From an uncultured Eubacteriales bacterium (GTDB lineage Bacteria; Bacillota; Clostridia; Lachnospirales; Lachnospiraceae): a stretch of 64,000 nt of DNA. This document shows, in pieces, positions 53,227 through 63,263 of this stretch; the stretch's first letter is position 1; every line of letters starts with the position of its first letter. The stretch spans positions 124,001 to 188,000 of the forward strand of contig CATOIK010000001.1 of NCBI GenBank assembly GCA_951800645.1, given 5' to 3'. Position numbers and translations under genes: made by a program. Below the pieces are notes generated by a model that was given only the letters and a program-made list of their open reading frames with translations, was not told where the DNA came from and searched no databases.

Positions 53227-56200
53227 CTAAAAATCAAACAGGGAAAGCTGATTGCTCTCTGGCAAATCTCCCAGAATCCCCAAATCTCCCATCAAATCGC
53301 AGATAGTCTTACTGACCTTGGAGCGGTTTCTGAAATCCTCTCTGGAAAGGAACGGGCCGTCCTGGGCGGCGTACACGGCGCTCTCTGCTGCTGTCAGACC
53401 CAGGCCTGCAATGCTGCTTAAAGACGGCATCAGCTTTCCGTCTATGATCTGGAACCGGTCCGCCTGCACCCGATAGATGTCTATGGGCATAAAGTCAAAG
53501 CCTCTGGCGTACATCTCCTGGACAATCCGCATATCCCGCAGGGTATCCTGCTCTGCCTTGGACAGGGAATCTGCCCGGCGTTTAAAGTCTGCCAGATGAT
53601 ACTCCAACTTATCCCGCCCCTGGCACATCAGCTCATAAGAAAAACCATTTGCCCGGATGCTGAAAAAGGCCGCATAGTAAGCCAGGGGATAAAATACCTT
53701 GCAGTAGGCCACACGCCAGGCCATCATAACATAGGCGGCTGCATGGGCCTTAGGGAACATGTACTTGATCTTTAAACAGGAATCAATGTACCACTGAGGT
53801 ACATCGTGAGCTTTCATCTCCTCAATCCAGTCCGGCTTTAATCCCTTGCCCTTTCGGACGCTTTCCATAATGGTAAAGGATAAGCCTTCCTCCAGCCCCT
53901 GGTTGATCAAATACACCATAATATCATCTCGGCAGCAGATGGCAGTCTGAATGGTAGCCTGTCCGCTTAAGATCAAATCCTTGGCGTTTCCCAGCCACAC
54001 ATCGGTACCATGGGCCAGTCCTGCAATCCGCACCAGGTCAGAAAAGTATTTCGGCTTGGCGTCCAGAAGCATCTGCATTGCAAAATCTGTACCGAACTCC
54101 GGAATTCCAAGGGCCCCCAGCTTACAGCCGCCAATGTCGTCCGGCGTGATGCCAAGAGCAGAAGTATTCTGAAACAAAGACATCACCTCCGGGCAGTCCA
54201 GGGGAATGTCCTGTACCGGATCCAGACCGGTTAAATCCTGCAGCATACGGATCATGGTTGGATCCTGATGCCCCAGAATATCCAGTTTAAGCAGGTTATG
54301 ATCGATAGAATGGTAGTCAAAATGGGTGGTTACCGTAGAGGTAGTCATATCGTTGGCAGGTCTCTGCACCGGGGTAAAGGAATAGATCTCCTCTCCAATA
54401 GGCAGCACTACAATACCGCCGGGGTGCTGGCCGGTAGTCCGGCGCACGCCTACGCAGCCCTGAACAATCCGGTCAATCTCGCAATTTCGCTTGTGGATTC
54501 CCCGTTCCTCATAGTAGCGCTTTACAAAGCCGAAAGCTGTCTTATCCGCCAGAGTACCGATGGTTCCCGCCCGGAAGGTCTGCCCTTTTCCGAAAATAAC
54601 CTCTGTGTAATCGTGGGCCTTACTCTGGTACTCGCCGGAGAAATTTAAGTCAATATCCGGCTCCTTATCTCCTTTAAAGCCCAGGAATGTTTCAAAGGGA
54701 ATGTCAAATCCCTGTTTTGTCAGCGCCTCCCCGCAGACCGGACAGTTCCTGTCCGGCATGTCGCAGCCTGCCATACCGGAAAATGCTTTAACCTCCTCTG
54801 AGTCAAAGTCGCTGTAATGGCACTTGGGACACAGATAATGAGGGCTTAAGGAATTTACCTCTGTAATACCTGCCATATTAGCCACAAAGGAAGATCCTAC
54901 AGAACCGCGGGAGCCAACCAGATAACCGTCCTCGTTAGACTTCCACACCAGTTTCTGGGCAATGATATACATCACTGCAAAACCGTTGGAAATAATGGAA
55001 TGAAGCTCCTTTTCCAGTCTGGCCGTCACGATTTCCGGCAGGTTTTCGCCGTACATTTCGTGAGCCTTGTCGTAACATATTTTCCGCAGGGTCTCATCGG
55101 AATTTTCGATGACCGGCGGACACTTATCCGGCCGCACCGGCGCAATCCGCTCACACATATCCGCTACCTTGCGGGTATTGGTGATAACCACCTCCTCCGC
55201 TTTATCCGGCCCCAGATATTCAAACTCCTTTAACATCTCCTCTGTAGTCCGCAGATACAAAGGCGCCTGCTTATCTGCGTCAGAAAAGCCCTGACCTGCC
55301 ATCAGGATCCTCCGGTATACCTCGTCCTCCGGATTTAAAAAGTGGACATCGCAGGTGGCGCAGACCGGTTTTCCCAGCTCCTCTCCCATAGCGATAATCC
55401 GCCGGTTCAGATTCTTTAAATCCTCCTCCGTTTTCACCGTGCTTTTTTCATCCCGCAGCATAAACGCATTGTTTCCCAAAGGCTGAATCTCTAAAAAATC
55501 GTAGAAGGCAGCTATCTTCATCAGCTCCGTCTGCGGCAGTCCCCGCAGCAGAGCCTGGTAAAGCTCTCCCGCCTCGCAGGCAGAGCCGATAATCAAACCT
55601 TCCCGGTACTTATTAAGCAGACTTTTGGGTATCCTGGGACGCTTGGAAAAATAGTCGATATGGGACCAGGACACCAGCCGGTACAGGTTGATGCGCCCCA
55701 CCTCATTTTTTGCCAGAAGTATTACATGATGAGTAGGCAGCTTTTTTACCATATCCCCGCTGATAGTATTCATGGCATTCAGCTGATTCAAATCCTCTAC
55801 CCCTCTGGCCTTAAGCATCTCAATGAATTTGACAAAAATCTCCGCCGTACAGCCGGCGTCGTCCACTGCCCGGTGATGGTTCTCCAGAGAGATATTCAAA
55901 GCCTTCGCCACTGTATCCAGCTTAAACCGGTTCAGATTCGGCAGAAGCTGTCTGGCCAGAGCCACTGTATCCAGCACGGTCGGGTCAAATTCCAGTCCCT
56001 GCCGCCTGGCCTGATTGGCTATAAAACTAATGTCAAAGGAGGCGTTGTGGGCCACTAAAGCACAGCCTTTGCAGAACTCTAAAAACTCCGGCAGCACCGC
56101 CTCAATGCGGGGGGCGTCCAGCACCATGCTGTCGTTGATGCCGGTCAACTGCTCGATTTCAAAGGGAATAGGCTCGTTGGGGTTCACAAAGGTACTGAAC

Positions 56201-57717
56201 TTATCGGTAATCACTCCCTGTTCTACTTTTACAGCGCCGATTTCAATGATCTGGTTTTTTTCTGGACTGAAGCCGGTGGTCTCAATGTCAAACACCACAT
56301 AACCGTCTTTAAAACTCTGGCCTCTGGAATTTTCCACCAGATCCTTCATATCGTCTACCAGGTAGCCTTCCATGCCGTAGATGACCTTAAACTCGTCCCC
56401 CTTATCCAGAGCATGGCTGGCGTCCGGGAAGGCCTGAACGCAGCCGTGGTCTGTTACTGCAATAGCCGGCATTCCCCAGGACTTGGCCCGCTTCACAATG
56501 TCCTTTACCTCAGAAACCCCATCCATATCGCTCATCTTGGTATGGCAATGAAGCTCTACCCGCTTCACCGGGCTGTTGTCCACCCGCTTGCTGGTGAAGT
56601 CCTCCGCCTTCTTAATGCCCCGAACAGAACCGATTGTCAGTTCTCCGTCAAACCGGTCAATGGTAGTCATGCCGCAAAGCCGGATAAAACGGCCTTTTTC
56701 AATGGCGTTGTTTAAATCCTCCAGAGTATCCTCATTGGCAAACAGCTTTACCGTAATGGTGTCCGTAAAGTCTGTGATATGGAAAATAATGATCGTCTTT
56801 CCGCTCCGCAGCAGCCGGCTGTCCTTGTCCAGGATTTTTCCCCGGATCACTACCTCACCGATCTCTCCTTCAATCTTCTCGATCTCGATGAAATCGTCTT
56901 CAAAATCCCGGCCAAAAAGCATGTCCGGGTTGTCGGTTTTCTTCCTGTAGCCGCCGTGGCTCCAGTCGTTTTTCTTAAACTCTTTCTTGCCTCCCAAACG
57001 CAGGGTTCCGGCCTTTGTTCCCTCCCCCCGGATAATGGAAGGCTCTGCGCCGGAAGCCCCGGAAGCCTTAGATGAGCCAGCCCTATTGACCGCTCCATTG
57101 GCGTCTTGGGAACCGCCGGCACCATCTGCTTTTAAAGCCGCCATACTGCGGGCTGCCATCTCCTCTGCCTGCCGTATGGCCTGAAGCTCCCGCTCCACAG
57201 AAGCCTTGGCTCTGGTAGGAGCCACATACTCATATTCCACCTCCACCGGCAGTCCGCACCGCTCATGGAATACCTTTTCCAGAATCCGCTTTAACTCTCC
57301 GGCCTTCTCCTTGTTTACCATGGTATTTTCCACAGTCATATGAAGCACATCCGGTCTGGGAAAGGTACATTCTGCCTTCCGGAATATGGAATACTCCACA
57401 ATGCTGTAGTTTTTAAGCTCCATAAGCAAGCTCTCCTGATAAGCCTTTAAAAGCTTTTCCGGTGTATACTGCTCCGAAAGCCGGAACCGTTCAAATATCT
57501 TAATCTGAATCTGTTTCCCAGGAAACAACTGATCTTTTATGCCCTTTTCCAAATCCCACAGGGTACTTTTATGAATCAGTCTGGGACTTAGCAGATAAAC
57601 ACGAATAGAGCTTCTATCCCTGGTCATGGAAACTCGTTCCACCTGCACCAGGGTTAAAAGCTCCTGCATCTGATCCGTCATATGTAATCCGGGAAACACT
57701 TCTAAAAATGCTTTCAT
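53227..57717 (-). CDS. polC: DNA polymerase III alpha subunit, PolC type
   Basis: A 1496-residue replicative polymerase of Firmicutes. Domain order is: N-terminal domain, a low-complexity Ala/Gly linker near residues 190-230, OB fold (VVIRGKILDKDSRLLRSGK), PHP domain (VELHCHTKMSDMDG), inserted DEDD exonuclease (VVFDIETTGFSPEKNQ, with HNASFD and HHRAVDDAGC), then polymerase (EPDIDLNFSGEYQ). The zinc site has CPKCHYSDFD and CPVCGEAL. It ends in QLSLFDF, a beta-clamp-binding motif. The start overlaps the ispG stop by 4 bases. Confidence 0.98.
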   Translation of the reverse strand: MKAFLEVFPGLHMTDQMQELLTLVQVERVSMTRDRSSIRVYLLSPRLIHKSTLWDLEKGIKDQLFPGKQIQIKIFERFRLSEQYTPEKLLKAYQESLLMELKNYSIVEYSIFRKAECTFPRPDVLHMTVENTMVNKEKAGELKRILEKVFHERCGLPVEVEYEYVAPTRAKASVERELQAIRQAEEMAARSMAALKADGAGGSQDANGAVNRAGSSKASGASGAEPSIIRGEGTKAGTLRLGGKKEFKKNDWSHGGYRKKTDNPDMLFGRDFEDDFIEIEKIEGEIGEVVIRGKILDKDSRLLRSGKTIIIFHITDFTDTITVKLFANEDTLEDLNNAIEKGRFIRLCGMTTIDRFDGELTIGSVRGIKKAEDFTSKRVDNSPVKRVELHCHTKMSDMDGVSEVKDIVKRAKSWGMPAIAVTDHGCVQAFPDASHALDKGDEFKVIYGMEGYLVDDMKDLVENSRGQSFKDGYVVFDIETTGFSPEKNQIIEIGAVKVEQGVITDKFSTFVNPNEPIPFEIEQLTGINDSMVLDAPRIEAVLPEFLEFCKGCALVAHNASFDISFIANQARRQGLEFDPTVLDTVALARQLLPNLNRFKLDTVAKALNISLENHHRAVDDAGCTAEIFVKFIEMLKARGVEDLNQLNAMNTISGDMVKKLPTHHVILLAKNEVGRINLYRLVSWSHIDYFSKRPRIPKSLLNKYREGLIIGSACEAGELYQALLRGLPQTELMKIAAFYDFLEIQPLGNNAFMLRDEKSTVKTEEDLKNLNRRIIAMGEELGKPVCATCDVHFLNPEDEVYRRILMAGQGFSDADKQAPLYLRTTEEMLKEFEYLGPDKAEEVVITNTRKVADMCERIAPVRPDKCPPVIENSDETLRKICYDKAHEMYGENLPEIVTARLEKELHSIISNGFAVMYIIAQKLVWKSNEDGYLVGSRGSVGSSFVANMAGITEVNSLSPHYLCPKCHYSDFDSEEVKAFSGMAGCDMPDRNCPVCGEALTKQGFDIPFETFLGFKGDKEPDIDLNFSGEYQSKAHDYTEVIFGKGQTFRAGTIGTLADKTAFGFVKRYYEERGIHKRNCEIDRIVQGCVGVRRTTGQHPGGIVVLPIGEEIYSFTPVQRPANDMTTSTVTTHFDYHSIDHNLLKLDILGHQDPTMIRMLQDLTGLDPVQDIPLDCPEVMSLFQNTSALGITPDDIGGCKLGALGIPEFGTDFAMQMLLDAKPKYFSDLVRIAGLAHGTDVWLGNAKDLILSGQATIQTAICCRDDIMVYLINQGLEEGLSFTIMESVRKGKGLKPDWIEEMKAHDVPQWYIDSCLKIKYMFPKAHAAAYVMMAWRVAYCKVFYPLAYYAAFFSIRANGFSYELMCQGRDKLEYHLADFKRRADSLSKAEQDTLRDMRIVQEMYARGFDFMPIDIYRVQADRFQIIDGKLMPSLSSIAGLGLTAAESAVYAAQDGPFLSREDFRNRSKVSKTICDLMGDLGILGDLPESNQLSLFDF

Positions 57718-58757
57718 ATAGCCTTCAGCTCCTCCCGCAGAGCATTTAGAAGCTCTCCCTCCGGCAGCTTTTTCACCACCTGGCCGCGCTTGATCAAAAG
57801 TCCTTCTCCGATGCCTCCGGCAATACCTAAATCCGCCTCTCTGGCCTCTCCCGGACCATTTACCACGCAGCCCATGACAGCCACTTTTACATCCAAATGG
57901 TCAAACTCCGTTACCATATTCTCTACCTGGTTTGCCAGGCTGATCAAATCAATCTGGGTGCGTCCGCAGGTGGGACAGGACACCACCTCCACGCCGCCTT
58001 TTCTAAGACCCAGGGTTTTTAAAATCAGCTTGGCAGACTTGATTTCCTCCACTGGATCTCCGGTTAAGGATACCCGGATGGTATCGCCGATGCCCTGGTT
58101 TAAAATGATGCCCAATCCCACGGCAGACTTAATATTTCCAGAAGTCAAAGTTCCTGCCTCAGTAATGCCCACATGAAGAGGATAGCCGGTTTTTTTGCTG
58201 ATCAGCTCATGGGCCTTTACGCACATCATCACATCCGAGGATTTGATGCTGATCACCAGATTGTCATAGCCCATCTGCTCAATCATGGCTGCCTTATCCA
58301 GAGCGCTTTCCACCAGTCCCTCTGCTGTAACACCGCCGTATTTTTCTATCAAAGGCTTCTCCAGGGAACCGCTGTTGACGCCGACCCGGATAGGCACGCC
58401 GTATTCTTTTGCCTTATCCACAACAGCCTGAACCCGGTCTTTGCTTCCAATATTTCCCGGATTGATGCGGATCTTGTCTGCGCCGCACTCCATAGCCGCT
58501 ATAGCCAGCCGGTAATCAAAATGAATATCTGCCACCAGGGGAATGTGGATCTGCCGCCTGATCTCCTTTAATGCAGCAGCAGCCTCCATCGTAGGCACTG
58601 CCACCCGGATAATGTCACAGCCAGCCTGCTCAAGCCTTAAAATCTGAGCAACCGTAGCCTCCACATCCTCTGTCTTTGTATTGCACATAGACTGGATGAG
58701 AATCGGGTTTCCGCCGCCGATCACCCGGTTGCCAATACGAATCTCTTTCGTTTTCAT
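57714..58757 (-). CDS. ispG: (E)-4-hydroxy-3-methylbut-2-enyl-diphosphate synthase
   Basis: A 347-residue iron-sulfur enzyme of the MEP isoprenoid pathway. The TIM-barrel half starts IRIGNRVIGGGNPILIQSMCN. The C-terminal cluster-binding half has SCPTCGRTQID and GCVVNGPGEA, giving the three Cys ligands, with Glu in the latter. AGGAGAA precedes the ATG. It follows rseP by 18 bases. Confidence 0.97.
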   Translation of the reverse strand: MKTKEIRIGNRVIGGGNPILIQSMCNTKTEDVEATVAQILRLEQAGCDIIRVAVPTMEAAAALKEIRRQIHIPLVADIHFDYRLAIAAMECGADKIRINPGNIGSKDRVQAVVDKAKEYGVPIRVGVNSGSLEKPLIEKYGGVTAEGLVESALDKAAMIEQMGYDNLVISIKSSDVMMCVKAHELISKKTGYPLHVGITEAGTLTSGNIKSAVGLGIILNQGIGDTIRVSLTGDPVEEIKSAKLILKTLGLRKGGVEVVSCPTCGRTQIDLISLANQVENMVTEFDHLDVKVAVMGCVVNGPGEAREADLGIAGGIGEGLLIKRGQVVKKLPEGELLNALREELKAI

Positions 58758-58775
58758 TGTCTTTCTCCTCGCTTT

Positions 58776-59843
58776 TTAAAACAGCCTGCGGATGTCATTG
58801 AAAAGCACAAACACCATAAACGCCATCAAAAGGGCCATGCCCGCCATATGAACCATGCCTTCCTTCTCCGGATCCATCGGCTTTCCCCGCACCAGTTCGA
58901 TCAGCAGAAAGAATAACCGTCCGCCGTCTAAGGCCGGTATGGGAAGCAGATTCATAATGCCTAAGCTGGCACTTAACAGTAAAATCCAGTTGGACAGCAC
59001 CAGTATCACCGCCATACCGCCGGCCTCACTGCTCTCCTGCACCGTCTCTCCCACCATATCCACAATGCCGATGGGACCGGTTACTGCCTCGTCTACCTTG
59101 ATTTTCTGACTGAGCATCATTCCAATGCTGTCGATGGTGGAAACAATACAGTATTTCACCTCATAGGCACTGTACTTTAACAGCTCCCAGACCCCTTCCA
59201 CCGGCTGGTAGCCCATAAACTGAACTCCCAGCATATAAGAGTTGAATTCTTCCACATATTCCGGGGTCATAACTGTCTTCCGCTTTTCCGCAGCTCCGCC
59301 GTTTTCCCAACTGCCTCCTGCCGGCCGCTCGTACTGCAGCGTTACTGTTTCTCCCGGATGGGAAAAGTTATAAAGCATCACATCCCGGTAAGCCGTCACC
59401 TTCCGATTGTTGATCCGGGTGATTTTATCTCCCGGCAAAAGGCCTGCTTCCTGAGCCGGAGAACCTTCCTCCACGCCATAAAGCACAGGCGCGTCGTGAC
59501 CGGTCTGAGCCACTAAGAGCATGGCAAAGAGAAACGCCAGAATAAAGTTGAACACCGGGCCGGCTGCAATGACCAGAATCCTGGCCCACACCGGCTTATT
59601 GTTAAATGCTTTGGGATTTTCGTCTGCGCTGTCCTCTCCCACCATCATACAGGAGCCGCCAAAGGGCAGGGCCTTTAAAGAATAGCGGGTCTCTCCCCGT
59701 ACGGCACTGAGAAGCCTTGGCCCCATACCAACAGAAAATTCAATGACGCCAACGCCGTTTAATTTCGCCAGAAGAAAATGACCGAACTCGTGAACCAAAA
59801 CAATCAGTCCAAATAACAAGATTGCTGCTAGAATACTCAGCAA
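58776..59843 (-). CDS. rseP: Site-2 RIP metalloprotease RseP
   Basis: A 355-residue membrane protease. The N-terminal span holds the zinc motif HEFGH (VLVHEFGHFLLAKLNG). A single PDZ domain (GSPAQEAGLLPGDKITRIN) lies in the middle. The C-terminal motif is NLLPIPALDGGRLFF, with the third metal ligand Asp. It starts with a TTG, AGGTGG just upstream, one base after the dxr stop. In this class it cleaves anti-sigma factors or signal-peptide remnants; the target is unknown. Confidence 0.95.
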   Translation of the reverse strand: MLSILAAILLFGLIVLVHEFGHFLLAKLNGVGVIEFSVGMGPRLLSAVRGETRYSLKALPFGGSCMMVGEDSADENPKAFNNKPVWARILVIAAGPVFNFILAFLFAMLLVAQTGHDAPVLYGVEEGSPAQEAGLLPGDKITRINNRKVTAYRDVMLYNFSHPGETVTLQYERPAGGSWENGGAAEKRKTVMTPEYVEEFNSYMLGVQFMGYQPVEGVWELLKYSAYEVKYCIVSTIDSIGMMLSQKIKVDEAVTGPIGIVDMVGETVQESSEAGGMAVILVLSNWILLLSASLGIMNLLPIPALDGGRLFFLLIELVRGKPMDPEKEGMVHMAGMALLMAFMVFVLFNDIRRLF

Positions 59844-59844
59844 T

Positions 59845-60987
59845 TTACCACCTGCTTTCTATAAACTCATAGGTTTCCTGCTCTGCAGCCAAAATTTCAT
59901 TTACATCCGGCTGCTCCACCACTTTGTGGTGCTCCATAGCCGCCTGAATCATGTCGGTGATGGTCAGATAGGAAATCTCTCTCTTTAAAAACTTTGCTAC
60001 TGCATACTCATTGGCAGCATTGAACACCGTAGGCAGACTTCCGCCTCTGCACCCTGCCTCATAAGCCAGCTGAAGGCCGCGAAACGCTTCCATATCCGGC
60101 GCTTCAAAGGAAATCTGTTTCAAAGCTGCAAAATCCAGCCGGTCTCCCGGCAAAAACCTTCGCTCCGGGTAATACAGGGCATACTGGATAGGAAGCTTCA
60201 TATCCGGCGTACCAAGCTGAGCCATAACTGCTCCGTCCTCAAATTCCACCATAGAGTGAATCACGCTCTGAGGCTGAACCACCACCTGTACCTGGTCCAT
60301 TTCTACGCCAAACAGCCATCTGGCTTCCATTACCTCTAAGCCTTTATTCACCATAGTAGAGGAATCAATGGTAATCTTCCGTCCCATTGCCCAGTTGGGA
60401 TGCTTTAAGGCGTCCTCCAGCTTCACATCTGCCAGTTGCTTTTTGGTCCAGCCTCGGAAAGGGCCGCCAGACGCAGTCAGAAGAAGCTTGTGAACCGCCC
60501 TCTTATCCTCTCCGTTTAAGCACTGGAAAATAGCGCTGTGCTCGCTGTCTACCGGCAGAAGGTTTACATTCCGCTCCCTGGCCAGAGGCATAATAATATG
60601 ACCTGCTGTTACCAGGGTTTCCTTATTAGCCAGGGCAATGTCTTTTCCTGCCTCCATAGCTGCAATGGTGGGACGAATGCCAATCATGCCTACTACGGCA
60701 GTTACCACAAGCTCTGCCTCTGGCTCCACAGCCGCCTGGATCAGGCCGTCCATGCCGGAAACCACCTTTACATCCAGATCCTTAATCTTTTCCCGCAGTT
60801 CTTTGGCCTTATCATCTTCCCAGACGCAGGCCAGGGACGGACGGTACTTTCGTATCTGCTGCTCCAGCAAGACAATGTTGCTTCCTGCCGCCAGGGCAGT
60901 TACCTGAATATCATCATTGTTATCCACCACCTCCAGGGTCTGTGTACCGATGGATCCGGTGGAACCTAAAATTGCAATTTTTTTCAT
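59845..60987 (-). CDS. dxr: 1-deoxy-D-xylulose 5-phosphate reductoisomerase
   Basis: A 380-residue NADPH enzyme of the MEP pathway. The dinucleotide motif is ILGSTGSIGTQTLEV. The catalytic metal site is LPVDSEHSAIFQCL (Asp and Glu), with ASGGPFRGW and the later PNWAMGRKITIDSSTMVNKG. The C-terminal part has NAANEYAVAKFL. It is grouped with ispG and uppS, so the isoprenoid supply and its use in wall lipid carrier are encoded together. Confidence 0.97.
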   Translation of the reverse strand: MKKIAILGSTGSIGTQTLEVVDNNDDIQVTALAAGSNIVLLEQQIRKYRPSLACVWEDDKAKELREKIKDLDVKVVSGMDGLIQAAVEPEAELVVTAVVGMIGIRPTIAAMEAGKDIALANKETLVTAGHIIMPLARERNVNLLPVDSEHSAIFQCLNGEDKRAVHKLLLTASGGPFRGWTKKQLADVKLEDALKHPNWAMGRKITIDSSTMVNKGLEVMEARWLFGVEMDQVQVVVQPQSVIHSMVEFEDGAVMAQLGTPDMKLPIQYALYYPERRFLPGDRLDFAALKQISFEAPDMEAFRGLQLAYEAGCRGGSLPTVFNAANEYAVAKFLKREISYLTITDMIQAAMEHHKVVEQPDVNEILAAEQETYEFIESRW

Positions 60988-61024
60988 GTGTATTCTATCT
61001 CCATTATGGTATTGCTGTGCCTTA

Positions 61025-61837
61025 CTACACTGCCATCACTGCCAGAAAACGGATGGCAAAGTAAATGGCAGGCGCCGTAAACAGCATACTGTCAAACCGG
61101 TCTAAAATTCCGCCGTGACCGGGAATCAGATGGCCGTAATCTTTTATTTCATGGTTCCGTTTGATGGCCGACGCCGCCAGATCTCCGATCTGGGAGATGA
61201 CTGCCGCAATGGCGCAGGAAACAGTACAGGTCACCTGAGGATTTGCAATAGAGCCCATCTGCTTTCCAAACAGCACCGCAAACAGCCAGCCAAGTAAAGC
61301 CGCGCCGACTACGCCGCCAACTGCTCCTTCTATGGATTTTTTGGGGCTTAAAACCGGCGCCAGCTTGTGCTTTCCAAGCAGCATCCCCACACAGTAGGCG
61401 CTGGTGTCGCAGCCCCAGGAGCTTAAGAAAATCAGCCATACCAGATAGGATCCGTGAACCATGGAGCGCACCTGGTAAAGATAAGACAGCATGACAGCTA
61501 CATAGAACACGCCGAAAAATGCCGTAGTCACTTCTTCTGTCTTGTACTTGGGAAACTGGAACACATAAAGGCTCATCAGCACCATCAGGGTTGCAATGGA
61601 AAGAAGGGTTACATACTCCTCCTTCTGAAACCAGATCAGACCATAGTAAGCCAAAGCGGCTCCATAGCCCACAAAGCCTGCCAGGCTTTTTTCCACTTTC
61701 ATAACCCGGTACAGCTCAAACAGGCCAATGAGAGACACTAAAATCGTGGTGCCAAATAAAAGAGCTCCGCCCTGCCCCACTATTATGATAGCAAGAATCA
61801 CCAGAATAATACCACTAATCAGCCGTTTTGTGAACAT
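61025..61837 (-). CDS. cdsA: Phosphatidate cytidylyltransferase
   Basis: An integral membrane enzyme of about 270 residues with around eight hydrophobic segments. The C-terminal signature is SQIGDLAASAIKRNHEIKDYGHLIPGHGGILDRFDSMLF (seen across the last 50 residues in pieces: QIGDLAAS, KRNHEIKD, PGHGGILDRFDS). It makes CDP-diacylglycerol. An ATG at 61837 is preferred over a GTG one codon earlier since GGAGGG then lies six bases upstream. Confidence 0.95.
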   Translation of the reverse strand: MFTKRLISGIILVILAIIIVGQGGALLFGTTILVSLIGLFELYRVMKVEKSLAGFVGYGAALAYYGLIWFQKEEYVTLLSIATLMVLMSLYVFQFPKYKTEEVTTAFFGVFYVAVMLSYLYQVRSMVHGSYLVWLIFLSSWGCDTSAYCVGMLLGKHKLAPVLSPKKSIEGAVGGVVGAALLGWLFAVLFGKQMGSIANPQVTCTVSCAIAAVISQIGDLAASAIKRNHEIKDYGHLIPGHGGILDRFDSMLFTAPAIYFAIRFLAVMAV

Positions 61838-61860
61838 CACGGCCCTCCTTTCTGGTTTGG

Positions 61861-62583
61861 CTATTTCACGCCGCCAAACCTCCGGTCCCGTTTATTGTAG
61901 GCGATGATTGCCTGCTTTAACTCGTCTTCATTAAAATCCGGCCACAGGCAGTCCGTAATGTAAAACTCAGTATAAGCCACCTGCCACAACAGATAGTTAG
62001 ACAGACGAAGTTCCCCGCTGGTACGGATCAACAGATCCGGATCCGGGATTCCGGCTGTGTCTAAGTAAGACGCCACTGTGCCTTCTGTTACAGTCTCAGG
62101 ATCCAGACGGCCGGATGCACAGTCAGCAGCCAGCCGTTTTACTGCCCTGGTAATCTCATCCCGGCCGCCGTAGTTTACGGCAATCACAAAGGTCAGTCCT
62201 GTATTGTCTGCCGTCTCCCGCTCCAGCTTATTGATACCTTCTATAATATCCTTATCAAACCGGGTTCTGTCTCCAATCATCTTAACCCGCACATTGTTGG
62301 CCTTAGCCACTTTTAAAAGCCGCACCATATAGTAGCGGAACAACTGCATCAGCGCTCCCACCTCGTCAGCAGAGCGGTTCCAGTTTTCTGTGGAAAATCC
62401 GTAGACCGTCAGATATTCAATCCCCAGCCTGGCTGCTGTCTCTACAGTTTTCTCCACTGTGGCACAGCCTTCCTTGTGCCCCATGGTCCGGGGCAGTCCC
62501 CGCTTTTTTGCCCAGCGGCCGTTACCGTCTAAGATCAGGGCCACATGCTTTGGAACCACCATTCCGTCTAGGTTCAGACCCAT
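61861..62583 (-). CDS. uppS: Undecaprenyl diphosphate synthase
   Basis: A 240-residue cis-prenyltransferase. The catalytic Asp is in HVALILDGNGRWAKKRG; GHKEGC, YLTVYGFSTENWNR and LLIRTSGELRLSNYLLWQ are the usual substrate loops. It makes the C55 carrier for peptidoglycan. AGGGAGG precedes the ATG. It lies 20 bases before cdsA and 113 bases after frr; that gap has two small hairpins but no obvious terminator. Confidence 0.97.
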   Translation of the reverse strand: MGLNLDGMVVPKHVALILDGNGRWAKKRGLPRTMGHKEGCATVEKTVETAARLGIEYLTVYGFSTENWNRSADEVGALMQLFRYYMVRLLKVAKANNVRVKMIGDRTRFDKDIIEGINKLERETADNTGLTFVIAVNYGGRDEITRAVKRLAADCASGRLDPETVTEGTVASYLDTAGIPDPDLLIRTSGELRLSNYLLWQVAYTEFYITDCLWPDFNEDELKQAIIAYNKRDRRFGGVK

Positions 62584-62696
62584 TCAAATTCCTCCCTTTA
62601 TGAAAGAGCTCGCCGCTCTTTCCTATGAACAAATATACGACAGCGGGACAGGGATCTTTCCCTGCCCCGTTATCCAAACCGGCTGTCTCTGCCGTT

Positions 62697-63251
62697 TTAC
62701 ACTGTCATAATTTCCTTGGTCTTGGCTTCTACTGCCTTGTCGATCTTTTCAACCATCTTGTCCGTCAGCTTCTGGATCTTATCATTGCCCAGTTTTAAAT
62801 CGTCCTCGGAAATGTCTCCGTTTTTCTCCATCTTCTTGAAGTTTTCGTTGGCGTCCCGGCGCACATTGCGGACAGCTACCTTAGCAGCCTCTCCTTTTTT
62901 CTTTACATCCTTAGCCAGCTCCTTACGGCGCTCCTCAGTCAGCTCCGGGAAAATCAGGCGGATTACGCTGCCGTCGTTGGTAGGGTTGATGCCCAGATCA
63001 GAGGTAAGGATTGCTTTCTCAATCTCTTTTAACAGAGATTTCTCCCAGGGCTGGATCACGATCATACGGGCCTCCGGCACATTGATGTTTCCTACCTGCT
63101 GTAAAGAAGTGGGGGTGCCGTAATAATCTACCTTGATCTTATCCAGTACATGAGGATTTGCCCGTCCTGCGCGGATGGTGCCGAAATCCTCCTGCAGCAC
63201 CTCCAATGTTTTCTCCATCTTACTTTCACAAACCTTTAATTCGTCCTGCAT
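62697..63251 (-). CDS. frr: Ribosome recycling factor
   Basis: A 184-residue three-helix protein that splits post-termination ribosomes with EF-G. Segments typical of the family are [46 protein letters not shown] and [21 protein letters not shown] precedes the ATG. It follows pyrH by 12 bases, the conserved order. Confidence 0.97.
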   Translation of the reverse strand: MQDELKVCESKMEKTLEVLQEDFGTIRAGRANPHVLDKIKVDYYGTPTSLQQVGNINVPEARMIVIQPWEKSLLKEIEKAILTSDLGINPTNDGSVIRLIFPELTEERRKELAKDVKKKGEAAKVAVRNVRRDANENFKKMEKNGDISEDDLKLGNDKIQKLTDKMVEKIDKAVEAKTKEIMTV

Positions 63252-63263
63252 AAAGCCCTCCTG